DNA of 5,291 bases from Treponema sp. (GCA_031258505.1 JAIRMT010000124.1:1-5291), one strand, 5' to 3'; shown: positions 1 to 5,291, counted from the first letter of the stretch. Program-made: numbers and translations. The notes: generated from the sequence alone by a model not told the origin.

Positions 1-61
1 TCCCAAAAAGTGTTCAACTCGTCCTGAAATGTTTTCCACCCGTCATGGAATGTTCTCTGCA
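1..61. repeat. Degenerate 21-nt tandem repeat at the left edge
   Basis: Two adjacent 21-nt copies (20-40 and 41-61) share the skeleton CGTC-TG-AATGTT-TC and agree at 15 of 21 positions. A weaker, partial third copy lies at 8-19. The array probably continues left of the window. Because the period is a multiple of three, the plus frame starting at base 2 stays open through the repeats as heptads (RPEMFST, then RHGMFSA) and ends at TAA 86-88. It could therefore be the C-terminal end of a gene entering from the left. The differences between copies do not cluster at third codon positions, so coding is not supported over a noncoding intergenic repeat. I have an impression that similar repeats recur in termite-gut treponemes, but I cannot confirm it here. 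Confidence 0.6.
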
Positions 62-86
62 AGTTGTAGAAAGGTTTCTACAACTT
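61..86. repeat. Perfect 12-bp-arm palindrome (AT-rich hairpin)
   Basis: The arms AAGTTGTAGAAA (61-72) and TTTCTACAACTT (75-86) are exact reverse complements separated only by GG. The element abuts the 21-nt repeat and sits 13 nt past the stop codon of the TPR gene, which is read on the minus strand. It could act as a transcript 3'-end hairpin or weak bidirectional terminator. However, neither side has a clear T tract, and a 2-nt loop cannot form without opening the innermost pairs. A dispersed REP-like element or a protein-binding dyad are the alternatives. Confidence 0.75.
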
Positions 87-99
87 AATGTTTGTGCTG

Positions 100-1320
100 T
101 TACGGGAGGAGCCGTATGATAAGCGCCTGAGCGCGTTCCTTGTACTCAGGGTCTGCGGCGGCTTGTTCGAGAAACGCCTTTGCCTCAGCGCTACGGCCTG
201 CGGCTATTGCGTTTAAGCCGCGCGCGTAGGAGACAAGGCCCTCGCCGCCCCCGTATTGCAGAGCCGAGCGGTAGTATTGCTCCGCCTGCTCGAAGTCTTT
301 AGCCTCGTAAGCAAGCAGCCCCAAGTAGTAATACGGCGCGTAATGAGTGGGTTTTTGCCGGTGCGCGTTCAAAAATGCGGCTTCAGCCCTGGAGCTATCC
401 TTGTTTTTATACGCCTGTTGGCCTTCGGTCAGCAGTTCGGCGAAGGTCTTACGCGAGTCAATATAGGTTTTGTAATCCTGCGTGAGTGTATCTACATCAG
501 TCCAGCTCAGGATGTGGTTTAGCATCGCCTCGGAGTTAGCAACTGCAGATGAGGAGCTGGATAGCACCATGAAGCTCTCAAAAAGAATGCGCGTGTAGTA
601 ATAATCCTTTTCAGCGTTCATAAAAAATGAAACAAGGGACCATGCGAGGCTTGGAAAGTATTGGGTAGGGTTAGGTATGCCGTCAATGTCGGCGCGCAGA
701 ATAGCCTCAAGCGAAGGCGCTTTGCTCCCCAGTCCCTTCACCAGTTCAAGCCATGCTAGATTTTCCTCATAGGCGAGTCTACCGCCGGCAAGCGCCCGGG
801 CTGGCAGATCAGCGCTGTTCGTCGTATTGGTTCCCGCTTCAAACTTCAGGGTATTGAAATAGATGGCAAAACCCTCCCGCAGCCACGCTGGTGGATACGG
901 GATAAAGGCGCGCAGATACTGGATAAACGCCTGATGGGGAAACATACGCTCCTCGTCAGCGCTTCCCTGATGTACCACCAGCTCCCGCAGCTCCGCCTGA
1001 TTGTAGTGCAGATAGACGGCGCCTGCTCTGGTTCCGTTGAGACGAAGGCTCACATAGTCATCATACGCTTTCTTGTCCTTATAAGCCCGGACTTTCAGGG
1101 GGAATACAACGGTCTGGCTGCTGAAGTGAAAGATGCGGTTATACAGGGCGAAGCGGCTTTCAAGCTCCTTTGACAGAAGCGCCGCGTCAATACCGTTGTC
1201 GGCAAGTACCTGATAATGCTCGCTGCTTACCTGCGCAATGCCCGGACTCATCCGATCCTGCGCAGATACAGAAAAAAGTAAAACCACAAAAACCGTAACG
1301 CTACATATAGCCTTCTTCAT
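100..1320 (-). CDS. Exported TPR protein with degenerate peptidase-MA-like (gluzincin) domain
   Basis: This 406-residue protein begins with a Sec signal peptide: KK, a hydrophobic stretch at residues 7-18, and likely cleavage after SVSA (20). No lipobox cysteine follows, so a periplasmic or otherwise exported soluble protein is expected. Residues about 30-290 resemble the peptidase-MA-like/DUF1570 fold. The signature PPAWLREGFAIYF (143-155) matches the W-L-x-E-G-x-A-x-Y element that follows HExxH in gluzincins. Where HExxH should be, the sequence reads HQAFI (129-133): the catalytic Glu and the second zinc His are gone while E149 remains, so it is probably not an active peptidase. Residues about 294-395 form two to three TPR units, the clearest being about 326-359, which suggests a binding or scaffold role. 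The start ATG has AGGAG about 10 nt upstream, overlapping the stop of the ATPase gene 14 nt away. It is the second gene of that unit. The partner is unknown. Confidence 0.85.
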   Translation of the reverse strand: MKKAICSVTVFVVLLFSVSAQDRMSPGIAQVSSEHYQVLADNGIDAALLSKELESRFALYNRIFHFSSQTVVFPLKVRAYKDKKAYDDYVSLRLNGTRAGAVYLHYNQAELRELVVHQGSADEERMFPHQAFIQYLRAFIPYPPAWLREGFAIYFNTLKFEAGTNTTNSADLPARALAGGRLAYEENLAWLELVKGLGSKAPSLEAILRADIDGIPNPTQYFPSLAWSLVSFFMNAEKDYYYTRILFESFMVLSSSSSAVANSEAMLNHILSWTDVDTLTQDYKTYIDSRKTFAELLTEGQQAYKNKDSSRAEAAFLNAHRQKPTHYAPYYYLGLLAYEAKDFEQAEQYYRSALQYGGGEGLVSYARGLNAIAAGRSAEAKAFLEQAAADPEYKERAQALIIRLLP

Positions 1321-1334
1321 AAAAAGAGCGCTCC

Positions 1335-2222
1335 TTACACTAGCTTCTTTGCAATAATTTTATCAATAATAATATTCACTTTCTCGATAAGAATGCCGGT
1401 ATAGCGCTCAATATCTTCAATGATATACTGCTGGAACGAATTGATGTTCCCCTCAAGCTGGGTTCCATCAGGTACATCAATGGTCATAACTACGCGGTAT
1501 CCCACTACGTCATCTTTCACCAGCAGTTTCTTAATCCGTATATCCCCGTTGTACTCATCCACACAGTGGATAAGCATCTGCTTCAGCGCATCCTCAGAGA
1601 TAGACACCTTCTTGGGCATGGAATACTGAGGGCGAACTACCGACTTTTCAAGCACAATGGGCGTAGGCCCGATTCTGACCGGCGCGCGTTCCCGCTTGAA
1701 GATCCGAATGGCGTCATAAAAGATATTGGGATAAGTCCGCTTCACTTCTATTGAAGGAACTGGAATAACGTGCTTCCCCTCTATACGCCGCACTCTAATC
1801 GCTTTTTCAATATCGGCTTGTGAGGCAATATCCTCAATCTTAATGATTCGGGAGGGTGGCGGCAACTGAAGCCGGTTGGCTATCTTGTTTACCATCTTCT
1901 CCGACGTACCGAGTATGAGTATCTTCCGCGATCGTTCCCCTTGCAGCTTGCGGGCAACCTCGTCACGGTGGGACTTTTCGTCAAACAGGGCAACCTTAAC
2001 TGCTGATAGAAAGCTCTTCTCCATCTTGGCTGAGTGTCCAGCAAGGATACGGTCGTTCTTGATGAGCAGACCATCATCAATGATGAAGTCAATGCCATAC
2101 TTCTGCGCAACTAGTTTCGCTCTGAAACTTTTTCCAGTACCACTTTCACCGACGAGAACATAGACTCTAACCTTGGGGAACAGGACATCGAACAACATAG
2201 CGCTATAGTTATAGTATAGCAA
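1335..2222 (-). CDS. P-loop ATPase with C-terminal Asp23/Gls24-like domain
   Basis: The 295-residue protein carries a Walker A motif GESGTGKS (25-32) right after a hydrophobic beta strand (VRVYVLV). Further blocks are FIIDDGLLI (46-54), AGHSAKMEKS (61-70), ILILGTSEKM (101-110) and GKHVIPVPSIEVKR (149-162). I recall these as signatures of a conserved, uncharacterised family of bacterial P-loop ATP-binding proteins in clostridia and spirochetes. A classical Walker B is not obvious; D49/D50 are candidates. Residues about 205-295 look like Asp23/Gls24 (DUF322), which in Gram-positives is a cell-envelope stress or membrane-associated scaffold domain. No signal peptide or membrane segment is seen, so it should be cytoplasmic. 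The longest frame starts with TTG at 2222 after a purine-rich AGAGAAG. ATG at 2198 (residue 9) is a good alternative. It heads the unit that includes the TPR gene. The function is unknown; ATP binding is well supported. Confidence 0.85.
   Translation of the reverse strand: MLYYNYSAMLFDVLFPKVRVYVLVGESGTGKSFRAKLVAQKYGIDFIIDDGLLIKNDRILAGHSAKMEKSFLSAVKVALFDEKSHRDEVARKLQGERSRKILILGTSEKMVNKIANRLQLPPPSRIIKIEDIASQADIEKAIRVRRIEGKHVIPVPSIEVKRTYPNIFYDAIRIFKRERAPVRIGPTPIVLEKSVVRPQYSMPKKVSISEDALKQMLIHCVDEYNGDIRIKKLLVKDDVVGYRVVMTIDVPDGTQLEGNINSFQQYIIEDIERYTGILIEKVNIIIDKIIAKKLV
2202..2220. promoter_or_regulatory. Inverted repeat at the 5' end of the ATPase gene
   Basis: GCTATA (2202-2207) and TATAGC (2215-2220) are perfect 6-bp inverted arms around a 7-nt centre. 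They lie between the two candidate starts of the ATPase gene (TTG 2222 and ATG 2198). The same bases contain a minus-strand -10-like TATACT (2218 to 2213). An operator overlapping a core promoter is possible, but such short AT-rich dyads also arise by chance. Confidence 0.3.
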
Positions 2223-2242
2223 TTCTTCTCTTTATATTTCAG
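2213..2242 (-). promoter_or_regulatory. Candidate sigma-70-like promoter for the ATPase-TPR unit
   Basis: On the minus strand, CTGAAA (2242 to 2237) lies 18 nt before TATACT (2218 to 2213). The -10 matches the consensus at five of six positions and the -35 at four of six. Transcription would start near 2205, downstream of the TTG codon and only a few nt before ATG 2198. If this promoter is real, the ATG is the start and the message is nearly leaderless. Confidence 0.3.
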
Positions 2243-2274
2243 GATAAGGCTATGAGCTAATGGTATTGCGCCTT

Positions 2275-2304
2275 TTGTTACCTATACCGTACTGTTGTTA
2301 TAGA
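2275..2304 (+). promoter_or_regulatory. Candidate promoter for the aryl-CoA ligase gene
   Basis: TTGTTA (2275-2280) is followed after 18 nt by TATAGA (2299-2304), each matching the sigma-70 consensus at four of six positions. It lies about 20 nt before the ligase ATG, which leaves a short leader containing the ribosome binding site. The location in the divergent intergenic region fits, but the match is weak. Confidence 0.3.
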
Positions 2305-2311
2305 AAGAAAC

Positions 2312-2316
2312 GGAGG
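2312..2316 (+). promoter_or_regulatory. Strong Shine-Dalgarno site of the ligase gene
   Basis: GGAGG ends 7 nt before ATG 2324. It is the clearest ribosome binding site in the window and fixes the start of the ligase. No other gene start here has as good a match. Confidence 0.85.
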
Positions 2317-2323
2317 TACGATT

Positions 2324-3559
2324 ATGGAAATGACGGCTGATATGCTTGGGCAGATTAGGTCATCTATGAGGCACGCCCTGAACGGGGCGTTTTACCAGAA
2401 GCGCTTTGCGGGGATAAAGCCTGATGATATACAGAGTCGCGCTGATTTTGAGAAACTGCCTTTTACCGAGAAGGAAGACCTCAGAGACGCCTATCCTTTG
2501 GGACTGCTGGCAGTCGATGAAACGCAGGTGGTACGAATTCACTCGTCGTCCGGTACAACCGGAACGCCGGTAATCATCCCCTATACTCAGGCGGACATTG
2601 ACGCCTGGACCCTGATGTTCGCCCGCTGTTACGAAACCGCCGGCGTTACCACGCTGGACCGGGTGCATATCACCCCTGGTTATGGGCTTTGGACAGCAGG
2701 CATTGGGTTCCAGCTTGGCGCCGAGCGCTTGGGGGCTATGGCTATCCCGATGGGTCCGGGAAACACGGATAAGCAGGTCAAGATGATGATCGATATGCGG
2801 TCTACTGTGCTATGCGCCACATCGTCTTATGCGCTCCTCCTTGCCGAGGAGATTGAGCGGCGCGGGGTGAGAAACAAGATATGCCTCAAAAAAAGCCTCA
2901 TTGGTTCCGAGCGCTGGGGCGAAAAAATGCGCGCCCGTATTGCCGCAGAACTGGGAGTGGAATTGTACGACATCTACGGACTTACCGAAATCTACGGACC
3001 GGGCATTGGGATCAGTTGTGCGTGTCAGTGTGGTATGCATATATGGACCGATTATGTTTACTATGAGATTGTTGACCCCAAAACCAGCCAGATGGTCCCC
3101 GAAGGCAGCATTGGTGAACTAGTTATAACTACGTTACGCAAGGAGGGCGCGCCGCTTATCCGCTATCGTACCCACGATCTCACCCGCGAGTTGCCCGGCC
3201 CGTGTCAATGCGGCCTGACATTCCCTCGTATTGATACCCTCATTGGCCGTTCCGACGACATGGTTAAGGTGAAAGGTACGATGATCTTCCCCGGCAAGGT
3301 GGACGAGGTGCTTGCTTCCATAGCAGACGTTTCGAGCGAGTATCAGATCATCATTGACCACCTCAACGGCAGGGATATTCTTAACTTGCTCTTTGAGACT
3401 CAGCTTGACGAGCGGGGCGCTATGAGGAATCTTGAAAAGATCGTGGAAGCGGCGTTCAAGGAAAAAGTCGGTCTCACCCCTAACGCCAAAGCTGTGGGCA
3501 TAGGAGAACTTCCCCGTAGTGAGAAAAAATCAACGCGGATTTTCGACAACCGGTATTGA
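2324..3559 (+). CDS. paaK: Phenylacetate-CoA ligase (AMP-forming), PaaK family
   Basis: The enzyme activates phenylacetate or a related aryl acid with ATP and CoA to give the aryl-CoA, AMP and pyrophosphate in the cytoplasm. The 411 residues show the adenylate-forming motifs in order: HSSSGTTGTP (73-82, nucleotide-binding loop), IPMGPGNT (141-148, a PaaK-type segment), YGLTEIYGPG (218-227), IRYRTHDL (279-286, with ribose-binding D285) and GRSDDMVKVKG (308-318, hinge). PRSEKKSTR (397-405) includes K402, the likely catalytic lysine of the small C-terminal domain. The length is slightly below the usual 430-440 because the N-terminus is short; core and C-terminus are complete. Cysteines C232, C234, C236, C294 and C296 could form a metal site. 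GGAGG fixes the start. Without ring-oxidation genes nearby, the role may be anaerobic arylacetate or amino-acid metabolism. The exact substrate cannot be read from sequence. Confidence 0.93.
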   Translation: MEMTADMLGQIRSSMRHALNGAFYQKRFAGIKPDDIQSRADFEKLPFTEKEDLRDAYPLGLLAVDETQVVRIHSSSGTTGTPVIIPYTQADIDAWTLMFARCYETAGVTTLDRVHITPGYGLWTAGIGFQLGAERLGAMAIPMGPGNTDKQVKMMIDMRSTVLCATSSYALLLAEEIERRGVRNKICLKKSLIGSERWGEKMRARIAAELGVELYDIYGLTEIYGPGIGISCACQCGMHIWTDYVYYEIVDPKTSQMVPEGSIGELVITTLRKEGAPLIRYRTHDLTRELPGPCQCGLTFPRIDTLIGRSDDMVKVKGTMIFPGKVDEVLASIADVSSEYQIIIDHLNGRDILNLLFETQLDERGAMRNLEKIVEAAFKEKVGLTPNAKAVGIGELPRSEKKSTRIFDNRY

Positions 3560-3590
3560 GCTTTACGGCCAGCCTTTGTAATATCACCGC

Positions 3591-4379
3591 ATGAATCAAG
3601 ATCAGGTAAAAGCCACTCTCCTCTCTCTTGAGGATTCACCACTGGATTTCACGCTTGTCTACTCCGGGAAAGCGAGTAAAAAGGTAAACGGTTTTTATAA
3701 ACCGGAAACCAGAGAAATCATCATTCACAACCGGAACTTCACGAACCCGCCCAACGATAACTTGCTCTTATATACCGCGATCCATGAGTATGCTCATCAC
3801 CTGCACGCCTGTTCGCGTGGCGGAAAGCTCTCCAACCGCGCTCATACCGCAGAGTTTTGGGCTATCTTTCATGGACTACTCGAAAAAGCCGAGTCCAGGG
3901 AGATTTACAAAAACGTCTTTAGTCTGTCCCCAGAACTAAATGAGCTGACCGTAAACATCAGGCGCTATCTTTTTGAAAACGGCAGTATCATGAAGGAACT
4001 GGGAACACGGCTTTTTCAGGCGCAGGAACTCTGCGCGAACATAGGCGGGCGTTTTGAGGATTATATCGACCGCGTGCTTCGTATCCCGCGCCAAGCTGCA
4101 ACACTGGCCATGAAGATGCAGCAGTTCAACCTGAATCCCGCACTCGGCAGTGATAATATGCGCTTCCTTGCCGGCATCTCCAACGAAAGTGAGCGGGAAG
4201 CGGCGGAAGCGGCGCTGCTGGGCGGCAAAAGTCCAGACACGGTCAAGAATGAAACGCGCAAAAAAGTGGACGAAGAACCAAAAGTCCTGCTTGAAAAAGA
4301 ACGGGCGCGGCTTGAGCGTACCATCGCTTCGCTTTCCAAGCGGCTCAGTGAGGTTCAGAAGGAACTTGAGGGCTTATAG
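3591..4379 (+). CDS. YgjP/SprT-like zinc metallopeptidase with DUF3102-like and coiled-coil regions
   Basis: The 262-residue protein has an intact zinc motif HEYAH (65-69) in a helix preceded by LLLYTAI. A second histidine follows in HTAEFW (85-90), resembling the H-x-x-x-F-W third-ligand block of YgjP/SprT-type metallopeptidases. The 16-residue spacing from H69 to H85 is longer than in YgjP. Residues about 131-215 are helical and recall DUF3102 or KorB-like segments (GTRLFQAQELC, then IPRQAATLAMKM), which hints at DNA or partner binding. Residues about 222-262 are highly charged with heptad spacing, a likely coiled coil. There is no signal peptide or membrane segment, so it should be cytoplasmic. 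An in-frame stop lies four codons before the ATG and the next Met is residue 134, so ATG 3591 is the only sensible start, yet no Shine-Dalgarno is seen. It lies 31 nt after the ligase and probably shares its transcript. Substrate unknown. Confidence 0.82.
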   Translation: MNQDQVKATLLSLEDSPLDFTLVYSGKASKKVNGFYKPETREIIIHNRNFTNPPNDNLLLYTAIHEYAHHLHACSRGGKLSNRAHTAEFWAIFHGLLEKAESREIYKNVFSLSPELNELTVNIRRYLFENGSIMKELGTRLFQAQELCANIGGRFEDYIDRVLRIPRQAATLAMKMQQFNLNPALGSDNMRFLAGISNESEREAAEAALLGGKSPDTVKNETRKKVDEEPKVLLEKERARLERTIASLSKRLSEVQKELEGL

Positions 4380-5207
4380 CCAGAGATACATACGGTGCAG
4401 ACGGGCGCAGATGAACCATGTGCCCACAGTCAGCGCCGTAAGCGCGGGAATGGGCGTGATCCAGGTGTCTGAACTGAAGAGCAGGCTCCTTCCCAGCGCC
4501 ACAAGCAAAGAGCCCACGCCAATAAAGACATACTCGACGGAATTACGGGAATACGCGGTAATGAAAAAGCTGAACGTGGTAACACAGACAAGGCATAGCT
4601 CAAGCATATTAAACAGTGCAGAGTAGGCGCGGATCATGCAGAGACTAGAATCCCACGAAAGGCTATCAACCGGTATGCCAGATACGATGAGCAGTGTGGT
4701 AAGAATGATGATCGAGAGAAGGATACGCTGCTTCTCCACCTCAAGTCCGGCAGCGCAGGCGCTGACGGTGAATAGGGAAAACAACCCGAAGTAACGGCCA
4801 AACAGCATGGCGCGCGCGCCAACAATAAGATAGAAGCTGGGAAAGGTGTAGTGCTGGCTCAGAGGCGGCAGGATACGGCAAGCTTCAAAGGCAAACGAGA
4901 ACGCGAAAAAGCTAAAGAACAGAATCTCCTGACAACGAGTTTGCGCAAAAGAACTGTAGATCAGGATGCTGGCCACAAAGGCATAGATCACCGCGCAAGC
5001 CATAGAAAAAAGTGGTACGTAAGAGGCTGGCTCCAAAAAATGACTAATAAGCGATTGGAGCAGGCCAGACACGCGCCTTGTCGCGCTAGCCACAGCAATC
5101 GGATACGCCGGCATGACGACAAATGAACCTACAATGCTTAAAGCCAGAAATAGCGAGGAAAGTATGATAGCGGCCTTGAAAAATTTGTTTCTTCTACTAA
5201 GAGTCAT
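4374..5207 (-). CDS. Polytopic integral membrane protein of unknown function
   Basis: The 277-residue protein is strongly hydrophobic, with seven to eight probable transmembrane helices near residues 12-34, 63-86, 94-112, 130-153, 162-179, 194-219, 225-244 and 250-269. A basic N-terminus (RRNK) suggests it stays inside, and the C-terminus (RLHRM) is also basic. The loop between the first two helices (about 35-62) is the longest. I recognise no transporter, sensor or enzyme signature. The arrangement superficially recalls multi-helix sensor modules, but no signalling domain is attached. ATG 5207 is preceded by TAGGG at very short spacing, a weak ribosome binding site. The next Met (residue 32) would remove the first helix, so 5207 is preferred. 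The stop overlaps the stop of the convergent metallopeptidase gene by six bases. An open frame through the upstream 15-nt repeat ends 3 nt before this start, so translational coupling is possible. Confidence 0.8.
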   Translation of the reverse strand: MTLSRRNKFFKAAIILSSLFLALSIVGSFVVMPAYPIAVASATRRVSGLLQSLISHFLEPASYVPLFSMACAVIYAFVASILIYSSFAQTRCQEILFFSFFAFSFAFEACRILPPLSQHYTFPSFYLIVGARAMLFGRYFGLFSLFTVSACAAGLEVEKQRILLSIIILTTLLIVSGIPVDSLSWDSSLCMIRAYSALFNMLELCLVCVTTFSFFITAYSRNSVEYVFIGVGSLLVALGRSLLFSSDTWITPIPALTALTVGTWFICARLHRMYLWL

Positions 5208-5235
5208 ACCCTAGCATAGATCGGTTGGGGCGTAC

Positions 5236-5291
5236 GTCTCAAGACGGCGCATCTCAAGACGGCGCGTCTCAAGACGGCGCGTCTCAAGACG
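5236..5291. repeat. 15-nt tandem repeat at the right edge
   Basis: Units of GTCTCAAGACGGCGC occur at 5236-5250, 5251-5265, 5266-5280 and 5281-5291, the last cut by the window. The only difference among them is A for G at 5251. Each intact junction contains the small dyad CGTCT-CA-AGACG (for example 5235-5246). Near identity points to recent expansion. On the minus strand the repeat reads as RLETR pentapeptides in an open frame that ends at TAG (5213 to 5211), 3 nt before the membrane-protein start. It may be the C-terminus of an upstream gene or a noncoding array in that gene's leader. Sequence beyond the edge is needed to decide. Confidence 0.85.

Noticed and set aside
1..86. CRISPR-like array
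   Set aside because: The units are contiguous and degenerate, with no unique spacers and no cas genes nearby.
1876..2163. Plus-strand open frame opposite the ATPase gene
   Set aside because: It is antisense to the Walker A region of a clear P-loop gene, and its translation has no coherent domain.
2360..2668. Minus-strand open frame opposite the ligase gene
   Set aside because: It lies wholly antisense to the conserved PaaK core and shows no family features.
4371..4381. Bidirectional terminator at the convergent stops
   Set aside because: The dyad has only 4-bp arms and no T tract on either side, too weak for an intrinsic terminator.
4150..4626. Plus-strand open frame of 158 codons across the metallopeptidase end and the antisense of the membrane gene
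   Set aside because: It overlaps two well-supported genes in other frames, its product is rich in Arg, Ser and Lys with no recognisable domain, and no ribosome binding site is evident.
4809..4820. Self-complementary GC alternation GGCGCGCGCGCC
   Set aside because: It is explained by Gly-Ala-Arg-Ala codons of the membrane protein, and there is no sign of a regulatory role.
5236..5291. CRISPR or iteron-type replication origin
   Set aside because: The 15-nt units have no spacers, and no replication initiator gene is present. A simple tandem repeat is the minimal reading.

Overview
The window is about 5.3 kb of bacterial DNA with roughly balanced base composition and tightly packed genes. It holds five complete protein genes, with a short repeat array at each edge. 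Gene content and repeat style suggest a spirochete of the Treponema lineage, perhaps one of the anaerobic gut forms. The hints are an ATPase joined to an Asp23-like domain, a secreted peptidase-MA-like TPR protein, a phenylacetate-CoA ligase in an apparent anaerobe, and short in-frame tandem repeats next to AT-rich hairpins. This placement rests on recalled family content, not on a marker gene, so it is moderate to weak.

Layout. Positions 1-60 hold a degenerate 21-nt tandem repeat, followed directly by a perfect 12-bp-arm palindrome (61-86). A minus-strand pair comes next: a P-loop ATPase with an Asp23/Gls24-like C-terminus (2222 to 1335), then, 14 nt downstream, an exported TPR protein with a decayed gluzincin site (1320 to 100). 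A 101-bp divergent intergenic region (2223-2323) carries the likely promoters for both directions. On the plus strand, a PaaK-type aryl-CoA ligase (2324-3559) is followed 31 nt later by a YgjP/SprT-like zinc metallopeptidase (3591-4379). That protein has an extra DUF3102-like helical segment and a C-terminal coiled coil. A minus-strand polytopic membrane protein (5207 to 4374) runs into the metallopeptidase tail to tail, and the two stop codons overlap. The right edge (5236-5291) is a clean 15-nt tandem repeat that runs off the window.

How the parts fit. The ATPase and TPR protein look like a two-gene transcription unit, but no shared pathway can be read from their sequences. The ligase and metallopeptidase are probably co-transcribed, although they have no known biochemical link. 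The ligase is the only gene with a confident enzymatic assignment. No RNA gene, insertion sequence, CRISPR array or convincing intrinsic terminator was seen, and no gene-free stretch exceeds about 100 nt. The most interesting items are the unusual domain combinations in the ATPase and metallopeptidase, the peptidase fold that has lost its catalytic motif, and the two edge repeats, which stay open as reading frames but may be noncoding elements.
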